Shown piece after piece: positions 1 to 9,345 of a DNA stretch of 64,000 bases. This DNA comes from Clostridium beijerinckii. Lineage in GTDB: Bacteria > Bacillota > Clostridia > Clostridiales > Clostridiaceae. Made by a program: the position numbers and the translations under genes. Below the pieces are notes generated by a model. The model ran no database searches. It was not told the DNA's origin and saw nothing but the letters and a program-made list of their open reading frames with translations. The stretch spans positions 3,744,001 to 3,808,000 of the forward strand of contig NZ_CP073653.1 of assembly GCF_018223745.1 (NCBI RefSeq), given 5' to 3'. The number at the start of each line of letters is the position of its first letter. Position 1 is the stretch's first letter.

Positions 1-205
1 CTTTAATATCTAAATCCACTTTTTCACTATCAGCAAAGTCTTTTGCACTTTTTGCTAGCATGCTACGAAATTCATCTGATGCATCTGAAATTGATAATAG
101 AATTTTTACGTTTTTCTTTGTAGAAGAACTACTCTTTGAGCTGCATCCCGATACCATAACAAACATCATAATTATAGTTAATAATATAGATATTCTCTTT
201 CTCAT
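1..205 (-). CDS. Sugar-binding lipoprotein, N-terminal part (runs off the left edge)
   Basis: Only the first 68 codons lie in the window. The start is an ATG at 205 with a GGGGGAAG-type ribosome site upstream. The N-terminus is a lipoprotein signal: MRKR, a hydrophobic stretch, then the lipobox VSGC with a Ser/Lys-rich linker after it. The mature part opens with KILLSISDASDEFRSMLAKS, which resembles the first beta-strand and helix of periplasmic-binding-protein type 1 sugar receptors (ribose/galactose type). It would sit lipid-anchored outside the membrane and feed an ABC transporter or a sensor. The partner genes are outside the window, so the substrate is unknown. Confidence 0.7.
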   Translation of the reverse strand, partial: MRKRISILLTIIMMFVMVSGCSSKSSSSTKKNVKILLSISDASDEFRSMLAKSAKDFADSEKVDLDIK

Positions 206-381
206 ACTATATACTTCCCCCTTAAAACTCATTATGTAATAATTATAAAATCTAATAGAACAAAATTGCATGCAACTGTGAAACCTTCTAAATTAGTCTT
301 TTTGATAATTTATTTCTCGCAAGTGTCACAATACCCACAGATTTTACTCTAATGCAAATTCCTAGAGAATAAAAAATATCC

Positions 382-2370
382 CTATATTTTAAACATTTTA
401 ATCTGTTTGCTAAGTTCATCAGATGTATTTGCTAAAGTTTCTGCATCATTAGCTACTTTTTCACTATTTTTAGTAATATTATTTGACTGATCAACCATTA
501 CTTCTGACGTTGCTAAAATTTCCTCCGAACTTGCTGCTTGTTCCTCTGCTATGGCTGCTACAGTTGTTGCAACATCATCTAAATGTCCAACTTTTTCAAT
601 CATTTCTTGAATTAGATCATTTGCTGAATTAATTTTATTGAAAATATTATCAAATGTATCAGCTGTTCCACTTATTAAATAACTACTTTCATTGATATAT
701 TCTGCACTATCATGTGATTGCTTTACAGTATCTGAAACAAGTTTGTTAATTTCATTTACAATAGATGAAATATTTTTAACAGATTCAGAACTTGTATTAG
801 CTAATTTGCCTATTTCACTTGCTACAACAGCAAAGCCTTTTCCTGCTTCTCCAGCCCTAGCCGCCTCTATTGATGCATTAAGTGATAAAAGATTAGTTTG
901 TTCTGCAATACTTCCAATAACATTTATAATATTAGTTATTTCACTTGAAGATTTTCCAACATTATTTATAGCTTGTTCAAGTGATCCTATTGAAGTCCTT
1001 ATATTTTCCATAGCTGCGCTTACTTTTTCCATATCTCTCATACCTTTTTCTGAGATATTAATAGTTTCCTTCATTTTATCATTCACATTATTACCATCAT
1101 CTCTAGTATTAGAAACGACATTAGCTAAAGTTGTTGTATTTTCAGCTATTTCTCCTACCGAACTTGATAACTGATCTACTGTGAGGTTTAAATTCTGCAT
1201 AGACTCAGATTGAAGTTTAGATGAATCATATAACTCTGTAGAGATTCTTATACCGCCTTCAGATTGTTCACTCATCTTATTTGATACTATACTAATATTA
1301 TTTATCATATTTCTCATTACTGTTATAAACTCTTTTACACTTTTCAGCATAACTGAAATTTCATCATTACCCCTTATTTCCACATCAACTGTAAAATCTC
1401 CATTAGTCATAGATACAATTGTGTCTGTAAGTTTTCTAATAGGTTTTATAACTACTTGTACAACTCTTTCCACTAAAACAGCTAAAATAATAATAGATAT
1501 AATGCCTATTAAAATCATAAAAGTACGAAGCTTTATAAGTTCTGATAAAATAGATTTTGTCGGTACATATGATACAAGAATCCAATTGGTTCCCTCTACT
1601 TCTTTAAAAACAACCCTGTTATCATCTAACTCGCATGAATTGTAATCTTTATTTTCAATTTTTCCTGCAACATCTGTAAAAAATTTATCATTGCTAGAAT
1701 CAAGTTTAGTGGAAATTAATGAACTATCTCTATTAGCTACTATTGTTTTATCATTGCTGTCTATCAAGAGAGCTTCTGCATCATGCATATCAATCATTGA
1801 ATTTACAATTATCGATACTTTATCCAATGAAAGATCTACAGAAAAAATCTTTATTATTCCTGATTTATCATTTAATATTGCCGAAGCACTAACAACATTC
1901 TTACCAAATTCATTCTTATATGGTGATCCAAATGCCATATTAACGCGAGTAAGTCCCTCTTTATACCACACTGAATCAAGTACATCTTTATCTGATTTAT
2001 TAGATTTTTCTGCTTTAAATAGCTTTCCACTCTCGTCACCAATGTAAAATCCTTCCTTACAATTGTCACTGTATCCATAATATTTATTTAGTAAGTCTTT
2101 TAGTTGTTTTTCATTTAAATTCGCAACTTCTAGTGAATCTTTTAAAGTGCTAAATGATGACAAGTTTTCATTTAACAATGATTCAATTTGATCAACCTGC
2201 TTCTTACTTGAAGTTTCTAACAAATCATTAGCTGAGTTGCTTATTATATTTTTAGACTTATTGTAGGAAATAAAAATAAGCAATGAAATTACTATTACTA
2301 GCATTGGAATAATAATTCCAAGCAATTTTGTTTTAATTGAAACCTTATACTTAGTTTCCCCTTTTTTCAT
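382..2370 (-). CDS. Methyl-accepting chemotaxis protein with extracellular Cache-type sensor
   Basis: A 662-residue transmembrane chemoreceptor. TM1 is about residues 17-36, the extracellular sensor about 37-275 (includes a WYKEGL motif of double-Cache domains near 135), TM2 about 283-303, HAMP about 304-360, and the signalling coiled coil follows. The conserved hairpin tip reads [20 protein letters not shown] near 488-507. It binds an outside ligand and controls CheA/CheW. The start follows a GGGGGATAC ribosome site. It lies next to a sugar-binding lipoprotein, but the ligand cannot be read from the sequence. A paralogue lies at 32992-35004. Confidence 0.95.
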   Translation of the reverse strand: MKKGETKYKVSIKTKLLGIIIPMLVIVISLLIFISYNKSKNIISNSANDLLETSSKKQVDQIESLLNENLSSFSTLKDSLEVANLNEKQLKDLLNKYYGYSDNCKEGFYIGDESGKLFKAEKSNKSDKDVLDSVWYKEGLTRVNMAFGSPYKNEFGKNVVSASAILNDKSGIIKIFSVDLSLDKVSIIVNSMIDMHDAEALLIDSNDKTIVANRDSSLISTKLDSSNDKFFTDVAGKIENKDYNSCELDDNRVVFKEVEGTNWILVSYVPTKSILSELIKLRTFMILIGIISIIILAVLVERVVQVVIKPIRKLTDTIVSMTNGDFTVDVEIRGNDEISVMLKSVKEFITVMRNMINNISIVSNKMSEQSEGGIRISTELYDSSKLQSESMQNLNLTVDQLSSSVGEIAENTTTLANVVSNTRDDGNNVNDKMKETINISEKGMRDMEKVSAAMENIRTSIGSLEQAINNVGKSSSEITNIINVIGSIAEQTNLLSLNASIEAARAGEAGKGFAVVASEIGKLANTSSESVKNISSIVNEINKLVSDTVKQSHDSAEYINESSYLISGTADTFDNIFNKINSANDLIQEMIEKVGHLDDVATTVAAIAEEQAASSEEILATSEVMVDQSNNITKNSEKVANDAETLANTSDELSKQIKMFKI

Positions 2371-2583
2371 AAGTATCCCCCTTTTAGGCAGTATAGATTA
2401 TACTAGCATTATTACTCTATCTATAATACAATTTTTCTTCCTCTAAGTATACTTTTTTTATACATTATTCTGTATTTTCCCTTTATTTTTTCAAAATCAT
2501 CTATTTAAAATGAATTTTCACAAAAAAATTTACAGATGAAAGTATCTTCATCTGCAATTCTTAGTTAAATAATTTTTATATAT

Positions 2584-2907
2584 TTATAATTTCTCACATA
2601 ATGTTTTAATTGCATGCATTAATAAGAAAACTAATCCAATTCCAAATGAAGCTCCCGTAAATAGCCTTCTAATATTAGTTGATTTCTTAATTTTAAATAA
2701 TTGTAGTAAACCATCACAAATCATAATTAAAATCAATACTCCACATATCTTTAAACTAATCTTTACTTTGACTACAAACAAAATCACTGCAATTATATAA
2801 CCCAAATAAATTCCAGTGCACCTTGCACACACTGGAAATTGAAATCCCCTAAAACTGAAACTCCTTTCATACATTTGATGACAACCACTAAGTGCACCAG
2901 CTTTCAT
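2584..2907 (-). CDS. DUF2085 small membrane protein (start uncertain)
   Basis: The recognisable part begins around LMKAGALSGCHQMYERSF and contains the DUF2085 signature CHQ..ERSF..RG.QFPVCARCTGIYLGY, followed by two or three hydrophobic helices. Function is unknown; the Cys/His pattern suggests metal binding at the membrane. The coordinate given uses the first internal ATG (2907). Family members usually have about eight more residues before this point, and the frame is open upstream to 3039, but the only ATG there lies inside the preceding gene. A non-ATG start near 2943, coupled to the upstream stop, is possible. Confidence 0.6.
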   Translation of the reverse strand: MKAGALSGCHQMYERSFSFRGFQFPVCARCTGIYLGYIIAVILFVVKVKISLKICGVLILIMICDGLLQLFKIKKSTNIRRLFTGASFGIGLVFLLMHAIKTLCEKL

Positions 2908-2944
2908 AAGAAGTATCCAGAACTTTGTTTTCTTATCCGTTATA

Positions 2945-3169
2945 TTATTTAAATCTTGCGCCACAATCTGCACACACCCTATAAGTATTTGTCTTAGTTT
3001 TAGTTTTTCCCATACCGAGCATTCCACATAGCAATCCAATTGGACCTAAACATATATATCCTAAGCAGCCTTTTCCCGCACCAAAGCCTTTCGTAGTTTC
3101 AGTAATATCACTTACTACTTTGACATTTAAACTCCCACATCTAGGACATCCAACATTTATATTATTCAT
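2945..3169 (-). CDS. Small zinc-ribbon protein
   Basis: A 74-residue protein starting MNNINVGCPRCGS. The ATG at 3169 has a GGGGG ribosome site nine bases upstream, so the longer reading that starts at 3244 is not preferred. Two Cys pairs, CPRC near the N-terminus and CADC at the C-terminus, can bind zinc. Between them is a Gly-rich hydrophobic segment (GLLCGMLGMG) that may associate with the membrane. The reading frame of the DUF2085 protein overlaps its 3' end, so the two are probably co-transcribed and coupled. No function can be assigned. Confidence 0.6.
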   Translation of the reverse strand: MNNINVGCPRCGSLNVKVVSDITETTKGFGAGKGCLGYICLGPIGLLCGMLGMGKTKTKTNTYRVCADCGARFK

Positions 3170-3252
3170 TCTCTGTATCCCCCGCAACAATAAAACTACC
3201 ATAATTATACTACTGAGAAATATTACATTGCAATAATTCTCCAAATTCTAAT

Positions 3253-4305
3253 TCATTTTACATATTCACGGTAAGGCATACGTAAGATTCTATTATCATC
3301 AAATTTGTATTTTGTACCTTCGAGAGGATCTTTTCCCTTAACTAAGTTCATGCCTACAGAATATATTGCTTGAGCTTCTGCACTTGCATCTTGAATAACT
3401 GTCCCGGTCATAAATCCTTTATCTACTAATTCTATAGCTTCTGGAATAGCATCAATTCCAACTACCAAAACATTTTTATTTTTATCACCTTTATTATACC
3501 CATATTTCTGAAGCGCTTTAACAGCTCCTATAGCCATAGCATCATTATTTGCGATAATTGCTTCAACATTATTGCCATATCTTAAAAATAATGAGTCAAT
3601 GCTCGCTCTAGCACATTCTTCATCCCAATTACAACTTTGTGCTGCAAGTTCCTGGGTTTTTATTCCCGTATCGTTAATTGTTGAAATAGAATACTTCGTT
3701 CTATCAATAGTACCAGGATGATCTATTTTTCCCTGAAGCATAATATATTGAAGTATATTATCTTTATTTTTATCTATAGCTCCCTTATTGGCATTCCATG
3801 AATCAACAATTATCTTACCTTCTAGAACTCCAGATTGCTCTGTATCAGTTCCAAGAAAAACAATACTCTTGTAAGGAGTAATAAAATTTAATATATCTTT
3901 ATTAGGTGTTCCATCTAAAATTAATGGTATATTATTTTTTTCAATTTTATTAATTACATCACTTATAGTATCTACCTTTGTATCAACCAGATTTATTACA
4001 AACAAGTTAAACTGATCATCAATAGCTTCGTAAATACTTTCATTTTGTATAACCTGATTCCCTTTTCCATCAAAAAAAGTGAACTCAACCTTACCCTTAT
4101 TTTCTTCCTGAATCTCCTCTAAGTTCTTTCTAACCTCAATATTATATTGATCATCTTCTCTAGATTGAAACACAGCTACTTTTACTGGAATTATTGAAGT
4201 ATCATTTAAATTAGTTGATAAACTCTTCGGAATACTGCCCACTAGCATAGTAATTATCAAAAAAGAAATTGTAGTAAATATGCTTACCTTTTTAAATACA
4301 CTCAT
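3253..4305 (-). CDS. Galactose/glucose-binding protein-like (MglB family), no lipobox
   Basis: A 350-residue type 1 periplasmic-binding protein related to MglB. After an N-terminal hydrophobic segment it shows family landmarks: FVINLVD (Asn ligand), DHP..DRT (His and Arg near the sugar), CNWDEE (stacking Trp), IANNDAMAIGA and VVGIDAIPEA. The usual Asn near the C-terminal part is Gln (TVIQDAS). There is no lipobox Cys, unusual for a Gram-positive solute receptor, so it may be secreted or held by an uncleaved signal anchor. No ABC permease or ATPase lies nearby; a chemoreceptor gene is two genes away. A role as sugar sensor rather than transporter subunit is an inference. Paralogue at 59056-60114. 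Confidence 0.85.
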   Translation of the reverse strand: MSVFKKVSIFTTISFLIITMLVGSIPKSLSTNLNDTSIIPVKVAVFQSREDDQYNIEVRKNLEEIQEENKGKVEFTFFDGKGNQVIQNESIYEAIDDQFNLFVINLVDTKVDTISDVINKIEKNNIPLILDGTPNKDILNFITPYKSIVFLGTDTEQSGVLEGKIIVDSWNANKGAIDKNKDNILQYIMLQGKIDHPGTIDRTKYSISTINDTGIKTQELAAQSCNWDEECARASIDSLFLRYGNNVEAIIANNDAMAIGAVKALQKYGYNKGDKNKNVLVVGIDAIPEAIELVDKGFMTGTVIQDASAEAQAIYSVGMNLVKGKDPLEGTKYKFDDNRILRMPYREYVK

Positions 4306-4513
4306 TTCAAGACCCTCCTATATTGGTTATAATCATAGATTGTCTTTTAATAAGAGTTTTATTCTGCATAGAAAATATTCTTACTTATGCTAATATGATT
4401 TATTTTGTATTCTTTTAAAATATTAAACCGAGTTAATTTATCTCTTCAAAAAATTATGCCATCATGGAGTACCCCGTGAATATATTTTACTGAATTATAA
4501 TTTTCTAAAGAAA

Positions 4514-4549
4514 AAATTTAATGACCACAATTTTGTGGTCATTAAATTT
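4514..4549 (-). terminator. Rho-independent terminator of the first ABC-exporter operon
   Basis: A perfect 17-bp inverted repeat (AAATTTAATGACCACAA and its complement) with a two-base loop, followed on the minus strand by TTTTTTCTTT. It lies just after the stop at 4555. Confidence 0.85.
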
Positions 4550-4554
4550 CAGCT

Positions 4555-6486
4555 TTATGATAATTCAAAAGCTCCTGTATATAATTGATAATACTTACCT
4601 TTTTCTTTTATTAGATCATCATGATTTCCTCTTTCAATAATTCTACCTTGGTCTAATACCATAATTACATCAGAGTTTTTAATTGTTGAAAGTCTATGAG
4701 CAATTACAAAAACTGTTCTTCCTTTCATAAGCTTATCCATTCCTTCTTGAACAATTCTTTCTGTTCTTGTATCTATGCTTGAAGTTGCTTCATCCAAGAT
4801 TAAAACTGGTGGATCAGCTATTGCTGCTCTAGCAATTGTTAGTAGCTGCCTTTGACCTTGTGAAAGGCTGCCTCCATCTCCTGTAAGAATTGTATCATAA
4901 CCATTTGGAAGGTGTCTTATAAACGTATCTGCATTTGCAAGTTTTGCTGCTGCAACTACTTCTTCATCTGTAGCATCTAATTTACCATATCTAATATTAT
5001 CTGCTACCGTTCCAGTGAAAAGATGTGCATCTTGAAGCACTATTCCAAGAGATCTTCTTAAGTCATCCTTTTTAATTTTGTTGATATTAATACCATCATA
5101 TCTTATCTTTCCATCTTGAATATCATAGAAGCGGTTTATTAAATTAGTAATAGTAGTTTTACCTGCTCCTGTAGCACCTACAAAGGCTATTTTTTGTCCT
5201 TGTTTAGCATATAGCTTTATATTATGCAAAATTATCTTTTCATCATTATATCCAAAGTCCACATCATCAAATACTACTTCGCCGAGAAGCTTTGTATATG
5301 TAATAGTTCCATCTTCGTGAGGATGTTTCCATGCCCAAATTCCAGTACGCTCTTTGCACTCCTCTAATTCCCCATTTTCATTTTCCTTAGCATTTACCAA
5401 AGTAACATAACCTTCATCTGTTTCTTTCTTTTCATCAAGAAGCTTGAATATACGTTCTGCCCCTGCAAGTGCCATAATAACAAAATTGAATTGTTGAGCC
5501 ATTTGATTAATTGTTTGACTGAAATTTCTTGTTAACTGCAAGAAAGCTGCAAGTCCACCAAGCGTAAATCCACCAAATGCACTAATAGCTAAAACTGATC
5601 CAAAGATAGCAACAGCTACATAATTTATATATCCAATGTTGCCCATAATAGGCATTAAGACATTAGCATATTTATTTGCATTATTTGCACTATTGAAGAG
5701 CATATCATTTAATCTATCAAAGTTAGCTTTTGCTTCTTCTTCATGGCAAAAGACTTTTACAACCTTTTGCCCTTCCATCATTTCTTCTATATATCCATTT
5801 ACTGCACCTATATCTTTTTGTTGAAGACCAAAATATTTTCCACTCTTTGCACCAATAACTTTAGTAACTCTAAACATCAATAGTATAATTATAATTTCAA
5901 CGCCTGTTAAAGGAATACTTAAATATATCATTGAAGCAAATATACTAACAACAGTTATGATAGCTGATAATAATTGTGGTATTCCTTGGCTTATCATTTG
6001 TCTTAAAGCATCTGTATCATTTGTATATAAACTCATCAAATCTCCATGAGCATGTGTATCGAAGAACTTTATTGGCAAACTCTCCATATGAGCAAACATA
6101 TCATCTCTTATTCTTTTTAGAGATCCTTGTGAGATTACAATCATTATACGACTATATATATAAGTTGATATAACCCCAACATAATAAATTACTGCCATAG
6201 TAATTATCATTTTAAGAAGCGGACCAAAATCTGCTCCTGATTTATTTAAAAGTGGTGTTATATAATCATCGATTAAGTTTCTTAAAAATAACGTTCCAAT
6301 AACATTAGCAAGAGAACTTATAATAATAGTTACTAGTACCATGAAAAATAAAAACTTATATTCCTTAAGTATATACGCTAATAATCTTTTTAGTATCTTC
6401 AAAGAATTTTTATCGGCTTTTACTGGAGCACGTCCGCCACGTCCCATCATTCTAGGAGGTCTATTGCTAGCATTATCTTTACTCAT
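4555..6486 (-). CDS. Heterodimeric multidrug-type ABC exporter, canonical (catalytic) subunit
   Basis: A 643-residue fusion of a six-helix membrane domain and an ATPase domain (type IV exporter, MsbA/BmrD class). It has Walker A GATGAGKTT, signature LSQGQRQLL, Walker B LILDEATSS with the catalytic Glu, and the switch His in VIAHRLSTI. The partner encoded just upstream is degenerate at these positions, so this subunit carries the active hydrolysis chemistry. An insert of about 45 residues (ENENGELEE, WAWKHPHEDG) lies between the membrane domain and Walker A. The start overlaps the end of the upstream gene by 8 bases, so the two are translationally coupled. Substrate unknown; the adjacent MarR regulator suggests drugs or toxic compounds. 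Confidence 0.93.
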   Translation of the reverse strand: MSKDNASNRPPRMMGRGGRAPVKADKNSLKILKRLLAYILKEYKFLFFMVLVTIIISSLANVIGTLFLRNLIDDYITPLLNKSGADFGPLLKMIITMAVIYYVGVISTYIYSRIMIVISQGSLKRIRDDMFAHMESLPIKFFDTHAHGDLMSLYTNDTDALRQMISQGIPQLLSAIITVVSIFASMIYLSIPLTGVEIIIILLMFRVTKVIGAKSGKYFGLQQKDIGAVNGYIEEMMEGQKVVKVFCHEEEAKANFDRLNDMLFNSANNANKYANVLMPIMGNIGYINYVAVAIFGSVLAISAFGGFTLGGLAAFLQLTRNFSQTINQMAQQFNFVIMALAGAERIFKLLDEKKETDEGYVTLVNAKENENGELEECKERTGIWAWKHPHEDGTITYTKLLGEVVFDDVDFGYNDEKIILHNIKLYAKQGQKIAFVGATGAGKTTITNLINRFYDIQDGKIRYDGININKIKKDDLRRSLGIVLQDAHLFTGTVADNIRYGKLDATDEEVVAAAKLANADTFIRHLPNGYDTILTGDGGSLSQGQRQLLTIARAAIADPPVLILDEATSSIDTRTERIVQEGMDKLMKGRTVFVIAHRLSTIKNSDVIMVLDQGRIIERGNHDDLIKEKGKYYQLYTGAFELS

Positions 6487-8212
6487 TGTCGCTCGCCCCT
6501 TTCATTTGAGATTCGTAAACTTCACTATATATTTCATTTGATTTTAGTAATTCTTCATGAGTTCCAAATCCATCTATTTTCCCATCATTTAATACAATAA
6601 TTTTATCTGCATCTTGAACTGAAGAAATACGCTGAGCAATAATAATCTTTGTAGTATTTGGTATTGTTTCTTTAAATGCTTTCCTGATCAAAGCATCAGT
6701 TTTAGTATCTACAGCACTTGTTGAATCATCTAAAATTAATATTTTAGGTTTTTTAAGTAGCGCTCTTGCAATACATAATCTTTGCTTTTGTCCTCCAGAT
6801 ACATTTGTTCCGCCTTGTTCTATAAAAGTGTCATACTTATTTGGAAGACTTTCTATAAATTCATCTGCTTGTGCTTGCTTACATGCATCTATTAACTCTT
6901 CATCAGAGGCATCTTTATTTCCCCATCTTAAATTCTCTTTTATTGTTCCAGAAAATAAAACATTCTTTTGTAATACCATAGAAACCTCATCTCTAAGTGT
7001 TTCTATATCATATTTTCGAACATCAACTCCTCCGACCTCAACACTACCATTTGTAGCATCATACAATCTTGGAATAAGCTGAACAAGAGTAGTTTTTGAA
7101 CTTCCTGTTCCTCCTATAATTCCAATAGTCTCACCAGAATTAATTTTCAAATTGATATTTTCTAAAACAAGGTTGTCCTTATTTTTGTTATAGGAAAATC
7201 CAACATTATTAAAAGTTATAGATCCATCTTTTACTTCATAAACTGGATTTTCATCATTTGCCAAATCACTTTTTTCATTTAAAACTTCTGTAATTCTTTC
7301 AGCTGATGATTTAGACATAATTACCATTACAAATACCATCGAAAGGAACATTAAACTCATTAATATATTAAGAGTATAAGTAAATAAACTCATCAATTCT
7401 CCAGTTGACATAGTATTTGAAACAATCATTTTTGCACCAAGCCAAGATAAAAGCAAAATACATGTATAAACTGTAAATTGCATTGCTGGAGCATTAACTA
7501 TGATTAGTTTTTCAGCTCTTATAAAATATTTGTATAAAGTTTTAGAAGCTTTATAAAACTTGCTTGTTTCATGCTCTTCTCTTACATAAGCCTTTACTGC
7601 TCTAATTCCAGTTAAATTTTCTTGTACACTGGCATTTAAATCATCATACTTTTTAAAAACCTCAACAAAATATGGGTGTACTGTAGTCATAATGAAATAT
7701 AATATAACTCCAAGAAAAACTATAGCACCTATAAATATCATAGATAATTTTGCATTAATATAAAAACACATTGTTGTAGCGGATATAAGCATAAATGGCG
7801 CCCTTACAGCCATTCTTATTATCATTTGGAATGCATTTTGAACATTTATTACATCTGTAGTCAGTCTTGTTATAAGTCCAGCTGTAGAATATTTATCTAT
7901 ATTGGAGAAAGAAAAATTTTGTATATTATAATACATTCCCTTTCTTAAATTTCTAGCAAACCCTGATGAAGCTTTAGCTGCATGTACACCACCCAAGACT
8001 CCAAAAGTAAGAGATAAAAATGATGTTATTATCATTGCCCCACCAACAATACTTACATATTTCACATTACCTTTTCCTACTCCATTGTCAATAATCCATG
8101 CCATTAAAAGCGGAATAATTGTTTCCATAACTACTTCTAATGCTACATATAGAGGAGTTAGAATACTATCTCTTTTAAATTCTGCTACAAAACCTGCTAA
8201 TTTTTTTATCAT
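6479..8212 (-). CDS. Heterodimeric multidrug-type ABC exporter, degenerate subunit
   Basis: A 577-residue membrane-plus-ATPase half-transporter. Walker A is GGTGSSKTT and the signature is VSGGQKQRL. Walker B reads LILDDSTSA, with Asp where the catalytic Glu should be, and the H-loop has Gln (IIAQRISSV). This is the pattern of the degenerate half of heterodimeric exporters such as BmrC/BmrD, LmrC/LmrD or TM287/288. Its start is preceded by AAGGAGGAAAATT. Upstream come a GTTAG-AAAC-CTAAC dyad, a 24-codon ORF and a structured leader, then the marR gene on the same strand. Confidence 0.93.
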   Translation of the reverse strand: MIKKLAGFVAEFKRDSILTPLYVALEVVMETIIPLLMAWIIDNGVGKGNVKYVSIVGGAMIITSFLSLTFGVLGGVHAAKASSGFARNLRKGMYYNIQNFSFSNIDKYSTAGLITRLTTDVINVQNAFQMIIRMAVRAPFMLISATTMCFYINAKLSMIFIGAIVFLGVILYFIMTTVHPYFVEVFKKYDDLNASVQENLTGIRAVKAYVREEHETSKFYKASKTLYKYFIRAEKLIIVNAPAMQFTVYTCILLLSWLGAKMIVSNTMSTGELMSLFTYTLNILMSLMFLSMVFVMVIMSKSSAERITEVLNEKSDLANDENPVYEVKDGSITFNNVGFSYNKNKDNLVLENINLKINSGETIGIIGGTGSSKTTLVQLIPRLYDATNGSVEVGGVDVRKYDIETLRDEVSMVLQKNVLFSGTIKENLRWGNKDASDEELIDACKQAQADEFIESLPNKYDTFIEQGGTNVSGGQKQRLCIARALLKKPKILILDDSTSAVDTKTDALIRKAFKETIPNTTKIIIAQRISSVQDADKIIVLNDGKIDGFGTHEELLKSNEIYSEVYESQMKGASDNE

Positions 8213-8229
8213 AATTTTCCTCCTTCTTT

Positions 8230-8243
8230 GTTAGGTTTCTAAC
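8230..8243. promoter_or_regulatory. Candidate MarR operator or leader hairpin before the ABC exporter
   Basis: GTTAG-GTTT-CTAAC, a 5-bp inverted repeat. The same arms with the same 4-base spacing occur at the marR promoter (8988-9001). It lies between the stop of the 24-codon ORF and the ribosome site of the exporter gene. It could be a protein-binding site or an RNA hairpin. Confidence 0.55.
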
Positions 8244-8250
8244 TAATAGC

Positions 8251-8325
8251 TCAAAAAAAATTGCATAGCACATGAAAATAAATAACAAGTCCAAAGTTGC
8301 CAATAGAAGTTCCGACATGCAGCAT
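8251..8325 (-). CDS. 24-residue ORF, candidate leader peptide of the ABC exporter
   Basis: An ATG at 8325 is preceded at five bases by a strong AAAGGAG ribosome site. The frame runs 24 codons (MLHVGTSIG at the start, FHVLCNFF at the end) to a TGA at 8251. It is hydrophobic and aromatic and resembles no family I know. It sits 38 bases before the exporter genes. In Bacillus subtilis the heterodimeric exporter BmrCD is preceded by a small ORF, bmrB, that controls it by ribosome-dependent attenuation. The arrangement here is analogous, but the function is inferred from position and ribosome site only. Confidence 0.5.
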   Translation of the reverse strand: MLHVGTSIGNFGLVIYFHVLCNFF

Positions 8326-8525
8326 AGCTACTCCTTTCTAATGTGTGGATATTTTTCATCAGGCAAGGAGGCAAATTTCCCTCATAGCGGGCCTATTAGG
8401 TCAATTTGCCGATGAGCAGAGAACCAAAATCTATGATTTTGTGTGAATCGCTTACTCAGTGAGCGTATGCGAGTCGAGCTTCCTTTATGGTGGAAAATAG
8501 GCTGGCAAATGTACTTGTTATTTTT
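8326..8525 (-). promoter_or_regulatory. Structured, GC-richer leader between marR and the ABC operon
   Basis: This stretch is visibly richer in G and C than the surrounding DNA and has no long ORF. It holds several inverted repeats: GGCAAATT/AATTTGCC (8370-8377 with 8403-8410), CAAAATC/GATTTTG (8425-8431 with 8435-8441), and an almost palindromic CGCTTACTCAGTGAGCG (8449-8465). It ends in the ribosome site of the 24-codon ORF. It looks like an RNA leader or a dispersed intergenic repeat; which one cannot be decided here. Confidence 0.5.
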
Positions 8526-8535
8526 TGAATGTGCT

Positions 8536-8967
8536 TTAATCTGCAATTTTCTTAGCTAATCTATCAATTAAAGAAACTAATATATTGAATTCATCCTCAT
8601 TTAACTCATCTCTTAATGATTTTTCAACTCTAAGGATAAACTCATATACATTTCTTTGAATTTCCAAGCCCTTTTCTGTTAATACTATTTTTTTAAGACG
8701 TGCATCTTCTGATACACTTATTCTCTTAATATGCCCGTTCTTCTCCATTAATTGGAGTACGCTCGTAACTGAAGAACGTCTAATATCAAGTTCCTCTTCT
8801 ATGTCTTTCTGAAAAATGTCTTTTTTATCTGATTTATGATATATGAAGCCAAGAATCCTAGCTTGAACTCCAGTCACACCATATTCTGAAGCTTCCTTAT
8901 CTATTCTTCTATGCAATCTCCTAGATAACATACTCAATTTTTTCCCAATGTGTACCTCTTTATCCAT
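8536..8967 (-). CDS. MarR-family transcriptional regulator
   Basis: A 143-residue winged-helix regulator. The recognition part reads IRRSSVTSVLQLMEKNGHIKR and the wing VSEDARLKKIVLTEKG, typical of MarR proteins that respond to phenolic compounds or drugs. The gene lies upstream of the ABC exporter on the same strand. An inverted repeat GTTAG-ATTT-CTAAC overlaps its own predicted transcription start, and a copy lies just before the exporter genes. This supports autorepression and control of the exporter. Inducer unknown. Confidence 0.92.
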   Translation of the reverse strand: MDKEVHIGKKLSMLSRRLHRRIDKEASEYGVTGVQARILGFIYHKSDKKDIFQKDIEEELDIRRSSVTSVLQLMEKNGHIKRISVSEDARLKKIVLTEKGLEIQRNVYEFILRVEKSLRDELNEDEFNILVSLIDRLAKKIAD

Positions 8968-8987
8968 ACTTATGCTCCCATCAATTT

Positions 8988-9001
8988 GTTAGATTTCTAA
9001 C
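8988..9001. promoter_or_regulatory. Candidate MarR operator at the marR promoter
   Basis: GTTAG-ATTT-CTAAC lies immediately downstream of the -10 box (9009-9014), at the expected transcription start, a position suited to repression. It matches the dyad at 8230-8243 in arms and spacing. Confidence 0.65.
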
Positions 9002-9008
9002 ATATATT

Positions 9009-9037
9009 ATCTTAATTTTATTTTTTAAGTTTGTCAA
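9009..9037 (-). promoter_or_regulatory. marR promoter
   Basis: On the minus strand, -35 TTGACA (9032-9037), 17-bp spacer, -10 TAAGAT (9009-9014). A consensus sigma-A promoter, about 40 bases upstream of the marR start. Confidence 0.75.
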
Positions 9038-9105
9038 GGTAATATAATTTTATTTTAAAAATAATATTTTTCAACTCTTAGAAATTAGTTTCCTTCTATT
9101 TATTA

Positions 9106-9224
9106 TCAATTCTTTATATGATATTTTCTATTTTTATTTGATGAATCAAAATCTCCAATAACAACTTGAAGCCTTTCATTACTGTATTTATACTCCTGCT
9201 TTAAATCTATTATTTTTTTGAATA
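9106..9224 (-). pseudogene. Possible remnant of a coding sequence
   Basis: An open stretch of about 38 codons with no start codon reads like protein (LKQEYKYSNERLQVVIGDFD near its middle) and ends at a TGA at 9106. It is preceded by a stop and has no ribosome site. It may be the 3' tail of a lost gene, but the stretch is short and chance is possible. No family recognised. Confidence 0.2.
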
Positions 9225-9345
9225 TAGAAACTCAATTGCTGCATATGTATATTAAATTTACTATCTCTGTAACATACCTAAACCGCAATCATAAAATGAA
9301 TGAGACAGGCTTTACTGCCATAGCAAAAATACGAGGAGATTCTCA

